From contig OY829545.1 in assembly GCA_963691705.1 (NCBI GenBank), positions 35,575,475 through 35,639,474 of the forward strand: a DNA stretch of 64,000 nt. Direction: 5' to 3'. The translations under genes were made by a program, and so were the position numbers. The notes beneath the pieces are model-generated. The model was not told where the DNA came from. It saw only the letters and a program-made list of their open reading frames with translations, and searched no databases. Source of the DNA: Viola odorata. Its lineage: Eukaryota; Streptophyta; Magnoliopsida; Malpighiales; Violaceae. Shown here in pieces: positions 34,535 to 46,328 of this stretch (position 1 is its first letter; every line of letters begins with the position of its first letter).

Positions 34535-35667
34535 TTCCCTTCCCTTTCGAAAAGATTCGCCCTCGAATCTGATTCTTTTAAGACAACAATTCTATTAGAA
34601 TCAATAAAGCAAACACATGAAGGAAAGGGATTACCCAAGGCATCCAACTCCAATTGTTGCAACTTAGACAACTCCTTCTCATTCAAAACATCCTGCTCTC
34701 GCTGCCCTAAAGAGAATACATAAGAAGAAGAAGAATTAGTTAACCCATGCTCACTCTTTTCATGGGGGCTGTTACTTTGGGTTCTTTTAAGCCCTTTTCT
34801 TTTTCTCGCTCACTCACTTCTGCACCTAGACATGTAATGGACTTCTCTTCTTGAATAGGGAACTTGTCTTCATAGACCTCGAATGCTTGATCTTTGATTA
34901 TAGAAAATTCCGTTCTTGGATCCATATCATTCTCCCATTCTTCAAGAAGATTCGTCCTCGAATCTTGCTCAACATCATCTTTCGCCTTTGACTTAGTAGG
35001 CCTGATACTAGGATAAAGAGACATCTTCTTCCTTTGCTTCTCTATTCTGATCGCCTCTTGTAACATATCCTCTAAGTAGAAGAACTCAGTGTAATGCAGT
35101 GGATCTATTATCTCTTGGTTGAGGCCTTCGAAGAATCTTGCCATCGTCTCCTTTTTGGTCTCCTTGACTTACGCTCTCTCCAAAGAAATCTCCATCTCAT
35201 TAAAGTACTCTTCAACACTCTTATTTCCTTGTGTCAAGGTCTGTAACTTATGGAGGAGCTCACGGTTGAAGTGATTAGGAACAAACGCCTGCCTCATCAC
35301 CCATTTCATCTCGCTCCAATCCTCAATTGGATCTAAGTAGATAGTCACTCTCTTGTGATTGAGATGATCCCACCAATCCCTTGCATACCCGCTAAATGCA
35401 GCTGATGCTAACCTCACTTTCTTCCTTTCTGAATAATCATGGCAGCGAAAAATAGATTGTACATCTTGCTCCCAATCCAAGTAATCATTCGGACTATACA
35501 CTGGTTCGAAAGGCGGAAGTCTTACCCTTGACTCACCTTTGTTATGTCTCGGCCTTAGCCCTCAAACCAACCGAGATCTTCCTTCTTTCACGCCTATCAT
35601 ACTGCCCTTGCCTCGGATAGGCAGCATCCTCATAATCTCGTCTCTCGGACCATTGCGTGTAAGACAT
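33937..35667 (-). pseudogene. Gag-like ORF of minus-strand family-1 element, copy A, broken
   Basis: Starts MSYTQWSERRDYED at 35667. It includes a Retrotrans_gag-like capsid stretch (SGYARDWWDHLNHKR, SEMKWVMRQAFVPNHFNREL, LTQGNKSVEEYFNEMEISLE; 35501-35169) and continues as MARFFEGLNQEIIDPLHYTE (35144-34740). It then reads through LSKLQQLELDALGNPFPSCV into the LTR (34534 to the stop at 33937). Several stops and shifts break it. It retains the central gag domain that the family-1 element at 54634 has lost. Confidence 0.75.
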
Positions 35668-36517
35668 TCTGTAATTCCTGTAAATTCACAACACTAGCAA
35701 ACAAACGTAAAATTTATACAAAACCTAGCACTCCCTCACGTGTTCACTCTCGTGTTTAATCACTCTAATAATCTCACCAATAAACCACTCAATTTGCCTG
35801 CAAGTGTTCAAGTGTTAATGAGACTCAAGATATCAAGAAAAGCTTCCAACAAGACTCTCAAAGAAAACTAGCTTCAAAATAATTGTGACACTTGGTACTT
35901 GATTAATTGCAAGAACAACCAATTAAGCAAATAACAAGTAGAGTAGAAAGCAAATTCAAGGAATGAAAGAAAGCTCAATTTGACTCGAAAGGACTCAAAT
36001 AATTTTAATTTCAGTTCTGATTTTAGTATGAACACAATTTAGTGTTTCGATCACAGCTTTTTACTCCGAACTCTGACTTGACTGATTCTTTTTGATTCGG
36101 GAGCCCAACAAACACAACTTTCCAATGGATCCTTTTTCACTCAAAACGGACTTCAGTAGCTATATATTAAATCCAATTTCGACAACTGAAAATTGTGCAG
36201 GATTTGGCAGAAAACACAATTTAGTAAATCGGCTATAGCTTTTGGCTCCGATGTCCGAATCACTTGATTCTTTTTGATTTGGAAACCTAACAGGTGCAGC
36301 TTTCCAACGAGACCTTTTTCACCAAAATCTGATCCAAATACCTATGTATTAAATTTCAATTTCGACACTGCCAGAAATTTACACATATAACGAACCAAGC
36401 ACAACAAAGAAATCGGTTTTGAATGGAGTAGAAAGAAATACCGATTTCAGCAATGAAAACTTGAAAACAATTAAAGATACTTACCAATCTTTGAACGCCT
36501 TAAGCTCCACTACCAAC

Positions 36518-37599
36518 TGATACGATCCTAGTTGCTTAGGATGCGTAGCACCAAATCTGATCGTTGTTCAAAGAAGGATTTCAATGCGGAATGAATAACT
36601 TGACTAGTGCGAACGTAGACTACCTCGCCAACTGAATGCTAAGAGTTCTAGTCAATTTCACGTCAAGGATCTTGTATCAGATTCTTAGGACTACTCCCAA
36701 CGATTGTGAGAATCGCACTAAAACAAACGAAACAATAATTCAATTTCAAAATTTACTTGTATACGACTTAAGTATTGCGGACTCAAGAAGAACAAGTGTT
36801 CATCACTTGAACAAGGGGCAGAGATTGAAGTGAGAAGTCTCAAATTTATCAAATAACAGCCAAGTTTCTAAGGAGGCCAAGCGGCTCCTTATATAAGGTT
36901 ACAAGCAAACCCTAATAGGAATAGAAGTAGGAGTTCTAATTAAGGAAATTAACTTATTTAACTAATTAATCAATTAACCAATTAAATAATTAACTAGTTA
37001 ACTAATTAAAGTAAATATAAATATATTTAAATACATTCCAGCTGCTCATGTCGAGTTCTCCATCATCGGGCCAAGGTTTGGGCCGAAACTTCAAGTTGTA
37101 TGTTGTCTCGCGCACAGACTGCGCACCATAATGTTTACGTCCATAACATTAAAACTACTGGGCAAAATGAGCTGAATATTGTCCCAAATGAAAGATAACA
37201 TCCTGAAGTTTCCAACGAGTGGTCGATCGTACGATTCCGACATATACAGCGCCCTCTAGATTCAATCGAAGTAGCTGGTCGTGCCTGGGCGTCTTCTTCT
37301 TGACAGCTAGATTGCCACCATGATCCACCTTGAGATTTAGTTGTCCGAATGCTCTGAAACTTGGACACAGCCTTCCTAAGACTCCAATAGGTCTTGTATA
37401 TATGCTGGATCTTTTATTGAAGTCGTTCTTCCAAGGGTTGACTCGGATGGATGTCAAACCTTGTGCTAGGTGCCTCCAAGCCACCTTCCATGTCATCCTA
37501 TGCCTGAAAGCTTGATCAAACAGCGTCTCCTGCCTTGTCTTCGTGTCTAGGGGTTTTATTAACCTCTCTGGGGTTAGCCATGGGGCTAGGATCGTATCA
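36518..37599 (-). repeat. 5' LTR of minus-strand family-1 element, copy A
   Basis: 1082 bp, TGATACGATCC...GGATCGTATCA in window orientation. The sense strand opens with the same ORF segment (stop-broken near 37153) as the partner LTR. Confidence 0.9.
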
Positions 37600-37973
37600 T
37601 TCCCTTCCCCTTCGAAAAGATTCGCCCTCGAATCTGATTCTTTTAAGACAACAATTCTATTAGAATCAATAAAGGAAACACATGAAGGAAAGGGATTACC
37701 CAAGGCATCCAACTCTAATTGTTGCAACTTAGACAACTCCTTCTCATTCAAAACATCCTACTCTCGCTGCCCTAAAGAGAATACATAAGAAGAAGAAGAA
37801 TTAGTTAACCCATGCTCACTCTTTTCATGGGGGCTGTTACTTTGGGTTCTTTTAAGCCCTTTTCTTTTTCTCGCTCACTCACTTCTGCACCTAGACATGT
37901 AATGGACTTCTCTTCTTGAATAGGGAACTTGTCTTCATAGACCTCGAATGCTTGATCTTTGATTATAGAAAAT
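37600..37973 (-). mobile_element. Truncated internal fragment of a further family-1 unit
   Basis: Repeats 34535-34910 (gag-like C-terminal coding, LQQLELDALGNPFPSC) next to an LTR end, then stops abruptly at the duplication junction. Confidence 0.85.
37969..37973. other. Tandem duplication junction with AAAAT microhomology
   Basis: The left parent (as at 34905) reads GATTATAGAAAATTCCG; the right parent (as at 9110) reads ACAAAAATATCAGG. The joined sequence is GATTATAGAAAATATCAGG, sharing AAAAT. Left of it is retroelement, right of it CRNKL1 intron 2. Confidence 0.9.
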
Positions 37974-39922
37974 ATCAGGAGTGTTACAAAATCTCAGCAT
38001 AGGTGATTGACATTTTGTATTACGCAGTTTCTTATTAGTAATAAAGGGGACTGTAATAAATTGACCAAACGACAGATATGCCTGACAAAAGAAAGGCAGC
38101 AGAATAAACAATATAGATAACTGTTCACAAAGTACAGAAGCGCCACCATCGGTCAGATTAATCTTACAACGATTTAATCATCATGGACATACGAAACAAT
38201 CATGTTCCAAACACATGAATAAATGAACTAACTTTTTACTGAAACAACTAAATCAATCCATTCACTTCAACTACGAAAATTAGGGTCTGAATTACCTACA
38301 CCAATGATGTTAGCTTTATAATCATGTGCTAAGCATATGAGTGAATGTAACCAACTAACTACTGAAAGTAACTAAATCAATTCATTGGGTTCAACAATGA
38401 AAATTAGGGTTTGAATTCCCAAATTATTTAGTTGGATGTGAGCTTTAGTTACCGACTAAAAGTCAGAGGAGGTACAAATAATTCAACATGAAAGTTGATT
38501 TGCAGCAATATGAACTTAATTTGGAATCATACAAAATCTGAAGCAGATGTGGACCCATGAAATTTTAAGCAATCACCAATGCATCCAAATCAGAAGAGGC
38601 AACATTACCTGTAGACCTCTTGTGTTCGGTCAACATCTTCGGCATCAAGCTCTTCATATAAGGCATAGTTGATCCTAAATCACAAAGTCGACAATTAGCA
38701 TAATAACCTACAGTGACCAGGAAAATGGAAAAAAGAAGAAGAGAAAACTCCATTAAACACAACTTACCACAGGTAGATATACCGCTGCCAATATCTCTTT
38801 TCTGCAGCTGGAGGAACATTTGCAATGGCACGTTCATATACCTCCCTAATCCTTTCCTTATTCTCCACACTTTCCTCCAACCTTGTGTAATCAAACCAAG
38901 CATCATAGTTCAAAGGATTCTTCCTTACTTCATCCTCATACTGGAACCTCCTCTTCCCCACAATAGCATCCTCAATCCCTTCCTTATCTCCATATTTCTT
39001 TTCAAAAGCCACAAACTTCCTATACAGATCCTCCGCCCTCCCTTTTGGTATATGATCCAATGCAAACTTATAGATACATCTCGCACGTTCAGCCTCTTTA
39101 CACCTCTTCAAACTCTGCGAATGCGACAAACAACTCTTCAGCCTCCTCATCATCCACTAACCTCTCCACTGCACGCTCATACACGTCTCTTGCCTTCCCC
39201 ACCTCCCCATTCTTCATCTCAAACTTGGCATACCTAATCCATGCACTCACCTTAGGATGACACTCAACAGACCTCTTGAAAATAGCACGAGCACGCTCCA
39301 CCTCGTTATACCTAAGCTCAAACTTAATGTAACTCAACCAACCTTGCTGATCAGGCATCCAGCTCATCCATCGTTCAAAAACCTGCCTTGCACCTGCTAC
39401 ATTACCTAGGATTTCCTCCATGTGGATATACTTGTACCACAACTGATCCACACGGGGCAAGAGCGTGACAGCACGGTCCCACACATTCCTAGCATGGTTT
39501 ATGAACTTATTCTTCATCTCAACTTCGGCATACTTCAACCAGAGAGTATGATTCTGGTAGTCTACCTCTAGGGCCCATTCCCACACGGAGCGGGCACGGG
39601 CGAAGTCCTTCTGCGACTCCTCCCACTTTGCATACTTGATCCAAACACTGACATTCCATCGGACTCTCCGGATAAGATCTTCGAACTCTTTGCGCTTGTG
39701 CAACCGGTAGTCACCGAGCTCGGTGGGGTCAGTAATCTTCTGCTTGGGAGGGCGGATTTCAGATTCTTGACGCTCGCGTGCTTCACGGAGAATTTGCTCC
39801 ACCGTAATCTGAACAGGAGCTGGGGTTTTGTTCTTGACACGTGTGGGTTGAGGGAGCTTGACTTCGGTGTCTTTCCGTGTCAGGTAGCCGAGTGAGGGAT
39901 CGACATCTCTTGATGACGACAT
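37974..39922 (-). pseudogene. CRNKL1: CRNKL1 5' fragment, copy B, truncated and frameshifted
   Basis: Contains exon 1 (39922-38768) and exon 2 (38674-38609), then ends in intron 2 at the duplication junction; exons 3-7 are absent. Exon 1 is 1155 bp against 1157 in the intact gene: CT is lost near 39104-39107, shifting the frame after about residue 272 and stopping at once. About 13 substitutions separate it from copy A in exon 1; about half look like C-to-T (or G-to-A) at CG sites, including Arg-to-Trp, Arg-to-Gln and Arg-to-His. It keeps the same upstream 250 bp, so a truncated 274-aa HAT-repeat peptide could still be transcribed, but no function is supported. Confidence 0.95.
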
Positions 39923-40169
39923 GGCCGCCGGAGGATTGGTTGTTGTGTGTGTGGGGGGTGGGGGGGGATTGGTGTTAGGGTTTTGTGGGTTTGAAATCTG
40001 TGACTGGGAGCGAGTCTGATTGGCGAAGCCGACTAGGAGTAGGTTTTTTTCTCGGAAAATTCAGTTCGAACGAGAATTTGTGTATTTATCGTTCTTGGCG
40101 TTTTGAGCCTTTGAAAATTACCGAAATTTGAAAGAAGAGAGCAATCAGCTGGTTTGTCCGAGAGGTTAA
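39923..40169 (-). promoter_or_regulatory. Duplicated CRNKL1 promoter, copy B
   Basis: Same sequence as 11045-11304 but with the poly-G tract reduced to GGGGGGTGGGGGGGG. No gene downstream is intact. Confidence 0.45.
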
Positions 40170-42928
40170 GGGCCTGTTTACTTCAGCAAATTCTCTCGAA
40201 AATTTTCCAGTTTTTTAAAAACTGAATTTTTTCTTCGAAAATGTGTTTACTTCGCGTTATTTTCATTTCGAAAACAGAAACGAAAATTTTCAGAATAAAA
40301 ACTCATGTGTAAGTTTTGAAAACACAAAAAAACCTGTTTTCTATATTTCTAACTCCCTTAGGCTCAAAACTGAAAACTCGGTTTTCAAACTGAAACATTA
40401 ATGAAATTTTCAATAATACCATTCTACCCCTCAGCACTCAACGCAACCTTCTTCATCTTCTTCCTCTCGTGCCCTACCTCACGCAGCCTTCTTCCATCTT
40501 CCTCTCGTACCCTACCTGACGCCGGCCTTCCTCTCCTCTCTCGCCTCCGTTCGACTCCTCCCTCGCCTCCGGCCTTCTTCTCCATCGCGATTCACGATCT
40601 CCTTCTCTTCGTCCATCGTTCTTCGTCCATAGAGGGGAAGCTCTTTCTTTCCTTTCTTCTATTTTTTTTATTAATTGTTTGGCTATTTTTCTGATAAATT
40701 TCTAGGTTAAGTTCGTGTTCAATTTGTGGCTGTTTTTGTGTTCAACTTGTGGCTGTTTTTCTGATTAATTTCTGAGTTAATTTCGTGTTCAAGTTGTGCA
40801 TGTTTTCATGTTCAATTTGTGGTTGTTCTTGGGTTCAATTTGTGGCTAATTTTTGGATTAATTGTGGCTGGATTTTTGCTTAAGTTTGTAGCTGTTTTTC
40901 TGCTTGATTTGCTGCCCAATTAATTACTTGTTTATGAATGAATTCAGCCATTCGACCTTGATTTCAAGTTCCTATATTTAAGGATTGATGGCTTTTGTGC
41001 CATTTTTATACCGTAATCATCTCAAGAAGTGATATCATTACCTTTCTCCTTACTTTTATTAATGAAGTACTAGCCGGATTGGTGTAATGGCCAAACACAT
41101 ATGTTGAAACAGAGACCCTTGCAAAATTTGAGTTAATGGATAGGGCCCCCGTCAGAGGTATGTAGTTTCATATCATCTCTAATTTCTTGTGACGATTATG
41201 ATATTTCAAGATTGCAATCTGAAAATGTAGTAACACCTTATTATATAAATTGCTTGTGGCTTGTAAAACCATGCTTCTAAGATTGAGACCTTCTATTTTA
41301 GAACCTTTACGAATTGTCTTTTCAAAATTCTGGTAGTAAGACCATAATAGGGTGTCCATGCTTGGTGTAATTTTTACATTCTTGTGCTGGAAATTCCTTT
41401 ACCAGAAGCACAGTTTATTTCTTCATTGATGCATAAATTATTAAATTCCCTATACTAGGAAACTACAATTCATACGATCCTGGAAGAACTAGTTTTTACT
41501 AGCCATACAAAGATGAAGACTTGCATTTCTAACTTTTACTTAAAGGAAGAAAATATATTTTGAATGAACACAGCTACTGGCTATTTATTTTGTAGACATT
41601 TCAACTGTTGGAATACAAAATATTGATTCTTAGCTTTTATACTCGCATAAAAATTAAAAAATAAATAATAGTGTAACCAAGTGTTATGAACTAAGGATTT
41701 GTTGTTAGTTAGTGGATGTTTAGTGAATTCAAGTGCTTAAGTTGTAATCAGTAGAAATATGTATGAGTAGAATTGTCAGCACATAGTATCTGGATTTTGC
41801 TAAAATTGGCTGATTTCAAAATTTATTGATTTCGTGGGAATTTATAGTTTTTGCAACTTGATCTTTTAGTTAGTTGAAGGAGAAGTGCTTTGATTGAATC
41901 AAATTGTCACTTTTGTCGGATGAGAATCCTTGCATGAAAACTGATTGTTGTTGTTGAAGATGCGGATGGTGACTATAGTAGTCTATGTGCCGAGCTGAAT
42001 GCTCTTACCATCTCTATGAACTCACGATTCAATCAACTTGAGTCTAACTTCAATGCCTTTCAAGCTACCAGCCTTGAGCGTTGGGATCGGAGTGAAGCTC
42101 GTCAAGATGAGATGTTCAATTTCTTGAAGGCTCACTTTCCTTCTCCACAATGATCATTCACATTGGCATTTGCATTTTTGTATCCAACTCATGTTATTTT
42201 ACCTTATTTTTGAATTTTCGGATTGTATGTTACTTTTGATTTGGATATTTTGTGAACGATAACTTTTATAAAGTAATTTTTATTTTTTGTGTTTGCTCCT
42301 TTAATGAATTGCTTAATTCTCCATGCATGTATGAATTGCTTAATTCCCCATGTGTTAATTTGTTTTGGTTTTTGTTGGTGACTAAGGGGGAGAAGTATGT
42401 ATGTGTATATATGTTAAGAAAGTGAAGAAGAATTTTCAAGTGGAGTACGTTTGCAAATGAATTGTGGGCTCATCATAATAATCGTTAGATTACGAGGGAG
42501 CAACGAGTCAAGTGGAGTACGTTTGCTATGTAATTTTTTCATCAATTACTATATTAGTAGATTGCTTTTATTTTCATGTAGGAATATGAATTACAATATT
42601 TAAATGCAATATTAGAAGATTGATGTTATATTTAATAAGTTTTTCCTTTTAAAATGACTATTAAATTTTCAAATGATTTCTTCTTTTCATTACAAATATT
42701 TTCGGTTTTCCACAAAAAATGAAAACGCGCGAAGTAAACACGTTTTCCAGTTTTCAGATCAAGAAATTCTTACATTCAGTGCGAAGTAAACGCGTTCTCT
42801 AGTTTTTCTGATCAGGAAACAAGTGCGAAGTAAACACGTTTTCCAGTTTTCAGAATGAAAAGAAAATTCTCAAAATTCAGAAAAATAGCAAATTTTTAAA
42901 TTCAGAATTCTCCCAAGTAAACGGGCCC
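40170..42928. mobile_element. PIF/Harbinger-like element, copy B (2759 bp)
   Basis: Same termini (GGGCCTGTTTACTT / AAGTAAACGGGCCC) and TAA flanks as copy A; shorter mainly because of fewer internal tandem repeats. Confidence 0.78.
41938..42153 (+). pseudogene. Terminal-exon-like open frame, PIF copy B
   Basis: Same 71-codon open frame as at 13204-13419, still uninterrupted, ending at TGA 42151-42153. Confidence 0.4.
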
Positions 42929-43224
42929 TAAGGGGGAAGATATAAGTTCGCATGGGTTCGAAGCACATAGCCAGCATTGTTTTCATTTTTACGCTATTCA
43001 GTTGTTTTCATTTGGAGTCTGGTATAGTAAAAGGGGTAATGACATTTTTGACCCTATACTCGACCGAAATTATCATAATAGACTGTTAACAAAAAAAAAA
43101 GTCATAATAGATCTTTTACTCGTCGAAATTGACATTTTAAACCCCCCGTCAATACGTGGCGGTTAAATAATAACAGTGAATTTGTTTTCTTCCACGTAGG
43201 TCCATAAACTAATTTTATGAATAT
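42929..43224. other. Spacer between PIF-like element and Athila-1, copy B
   Basis: Counterpart of 14195-14490; nothing recognised. Ends with the AATAT target duplication. Confidence 0.6.
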
Positions 43225-44582
43225 TGATCGATTGTCGAACCCGTCATGAATAATAATAAAACCTGCAGTCAATGTGCACAATAAATTGTGTATAATGGTA
43301 GCAGGGTCGAACACAGGGATTAAGGGATCAACACTCGATTCAATTTGACAAACTAGGTAGTCCAGGTAACAAGTAACAAGGGGGGTTTTGAATGGTTGTT
43401 TGATTAATTTAATTATTAACTACAAAAGTAATAACAACTAGTAGCAAAGAGTAATAGAAGTAATAAGAGATCATAAGAGGAGAGAGCTCCCAGTAAGAGT
43501 TTGTATCCGGTTGCATTTATGGTCGACCGATCATTGGTGCAAGCATTATCTACCCCGAGCTGATAGATGCCCTATGGGGACCAGGTACGCTTAGGTCCCC
43601 TGCTTACCTTCGTAGTGGAAGCTACTCCAAGGTGCGCTTATGGAGTAACCTTGATAGTCCGCCGTCCTCCAAGGTACGCTTATGGAGGCAACACTCGGAT
43701 GCCCATGAAGAAGAGGTAAGGAACGTCTAGAGCGAGACACTCGGTACGCTTGAGGCTCTGCCCTAATGACTTGTTCAATCCAACTGAGAGAGATCAGGTT
43801 TCCGACCGCCTCCAGTATGGTTATCTGCTTTACCCTGCAGCTTCGCGTTAGGTATAACAACAGGGACGATTGTAAAACTCTAGTTCAATTACTAGTTGAT
43901 CAAGCTAATAATTAACCTAGGTAAATTGACAATTAATCATTGAACAAGAAAGATGCCCAGAATTTATGAAGTACAAATTAACCTCACGACTTCCCTTGCA
44001 ACCTTCAATAGACTCTTACCAAGAACAAGAAGACTGGCCGCTCATGTTAAAAGTAAAAACAAATAAATAAATAAATGGCATAATTAAAATAGAAGAAGAG
44101 ATGAAGGAGAAATCCTATTAATTACCGGCCGGAGCAACTGCTCCGGTTTATTGAAAAGAAGAACAAAGGTGCTGACGGCAATGGTGGCACCAAAGTCTAG
44201 CGGGAGAGAAGAGGAAAAGAAAAATCCGATAACCTAATTACTAAAAGTCTTTACGGTCTTATACAAATAAAACTCCTAATCCGATTGGAATTAAACTCCC
44301 CATAGGACTTCTACTGCGATTGGGACTCCTGGAGCAATTAGCGAGCGAGTGTTCATTTATTTCCTTTTCTTGCTAGGACACTGCTGCTTTCCGCGAACAT
44401 CCAGCTGCACAACCTAGCTGCTCAAATCCCTCCAGAAACTGATAGAAAGAGCTCATTTTTGTATTTTCTTCTAAATCAGCCCAGATCTGTAAAAAGTGAA
44501 TAAACACAGCAACATAAGTAGCATCATGATCTAAAAAGGCATACAAAAGAGAGGATAATTATGGACATTGAACACTCTATCA
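43225..44582 (-). repeat. Athila-1 3' LTR, copy B
   Basis: 1358 bp; four-hairpin array at 43576-43764. Hairpin 1's outer stem is weakened (AGAGC for AGGGC on the window strand). Confidence 0.92.
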
Positions 44583-46328
44583 AACATCCCCACACTACCC
44601 CGATGCTCGCCCTTGAGCATTAAAATCAGAAAACATCACCTTGTCCAGAACACACAACCTCAATCCACAACACACAGAGTTACTTACGCCTCTACTTACG
44701 CCTCGGCCAAGCAGTACGCCACCCTCCAGCCTAGATGAACTCTGCACTACTCCAAAGGAATAACGAAACTAGAGGAGTAGCTTTCCTACATCAGCCTGCT
44801 GCAAGCAATCCTCACAAGATACGGTGTTTATCGCTCACGCTCGGGAACAGAGTAAGGTATTTACACTCGTCAATGCGAATGATCATGTACAAAACTAAAT
44901 CTGCAATAACGACCCGAGTACGGAGAACACACGCATGGGCAATCATATGATCATAGAAACTTTGCAAGGGTAAAGCAAGATAAGATGTTTGAAGAAGGGG
45001 GTTCAAAAGAGAGAGAAGGAGGGATAGAAGTTTCTTAGCTGAAACAAACGAGTTGGTGAGAAAGTCCCCCTGGTGGCAGCGACGCGGGCGAGATAGAGAA
45101 CGCTGATGGAGAGTGGGGGTATCATCTTCTATCGGAAAATGCCGTCGGTCTTCTGATCTTCGTAAGGTTCTGCTCCAGTTCTGGTTTATACCCCTCTTTT
45201 GCTCAAAAGATTTATTCATAATATATATATATTTTGAATTTGATTTTGATTTTGAGCAAAAGGGAGCGTACATGATATTATGAACTGTTGAACTGGAGCA
45301 GCAGAATTTCCTCGGGCATCTGATCTTTTGGTACATACATGGTGTAGACGGCTCGGCCTAGCGGTTGATCTCCATGTTGCTTACTGGAGTACTTTGGTTT
45401 GATTTTTTTGAATATCTAAGCCGAGTCACCTGGAATCCCCACACTAGAGCTTTTGTCTTTCTTATGCGTTATGTGATTGTTGCCATATTACTGCTTTCAG
45501 CATCTTGCTCTGCTCTTGGTGTCTCGGTCTAGCAGCTCAATACCCCCACATCGAAGATGTAGATTTTTCTCCGTCCCACTTGACCACTGTCGGAGGCATC
45601 TCTCACCTGCTAAGAAAAGAAAGGAATGTCTTAAGCAGTTAGAAGGGTAGTGAAAGAAAAGGGTGAGTAGCGTGGGTAAGGAGATAAAAAGCAAGAAAAA
45701 AGGTAACAACAAAAAGGTGCAAAGTCTCTAATCATATCATCGCTTTCCCATGTCTCATCATGTCTATACCCTAGGGGTCTCATGCAAATTTGGCAAGCAC
45801 ACAAATCATGCATCCACTCAAAAAATTAAGCACGGCATGAAAGCTCAAATACTCACGGGGTAAAATTTATAGATTGCAAGCAGCCAGGGCAAGACGTAGT
45901 CATAAGAGCTAACAGGCAGTATGGTGTGCAAGTGGTTTTTGGTGCAGTGGGTGAAGATTCTGTGTGAAGTGGGCCTACTCTGTGCATTCCATCAAAAGTG
46001 AGTTTTAAAAACGGGGGTAGTGTTTTCAGTTAAAAACCATTTGAGGGAAATTCCAAATCGGGACAAAAATATGCACATGTAAGGCAAACAATCATGCAAT
46101 ACGATAATAAGCAAACAGTCATGCAAATATGCTAAAAATGCACACAAAACAATTCATAAAATTATGAAACCCATCCCCACACTAAAGCAAAACACCGTCC
46201 TCGGTGTGGAGGAAGGAATCAAACAAACGGAGTTCACATGAAAGAGAGAGGAAAGGAATTGTTCACCGTAAAATTAAAGTACAAAATTGGCCCGAAGGAG
46301 AATAGAGAGAAGAGTTTGGGGGAGTGGG
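44583..46328 (-). other. Athila-1 3' noncoding region, copy B
   Basis: Counterpart of 15853-17604, with the nested inverted repeat at about 45170-45306 and a shorter AT run. No gene seen. Confidence 0.6.

Larger units (their letters stand above)
9110..37973. repeat. Tandem duplication unit, copy A (about 28.9 kb)
   Basis: This stretch recurs in the same order and orientation from 37969 onward: CRNKL1 5' half, PIF element, minus-strand Athila, MYB relic, plus-strand Athila and the minus-strand gag-only LTR. By eye identity is about 99% outside insertions (about 13 substitutions in 1155 bp of CRNKL1 exon 1). Copy A alone has the 28623-32467 insertion and a 1.1-kb deletion in the Athila RT. Confidence 0.93.
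33507..37973 (-). mobile_element. Gag-only LTR element array (family 1, minus strand), copy A
   Basis: Structure in window order: LTR (33507-34534), internal (34535-36517), LTR (36518-37599), then 374 bp of internal sequence (37600-37973) identical in kind to 34535-34910, cut by the duplication junction. In sense direction the 36518-37599 LTR is the 5' LTR of the complete unit, with the PBS-like TTGGTAGTGGAGCTT at 36517-36503. The extra internal piece beyond it shows an LTR-internal-LTR-internal multimer. No target duplication can be checked. Confidence 0.85.

Noticed and set aside
44812..45336. 174-codon minus-strand frame in copy B of the Athila 3' noncoding region
   Set aside because: Copy A is split by stops and an AT-run length change; no recognisable protein.
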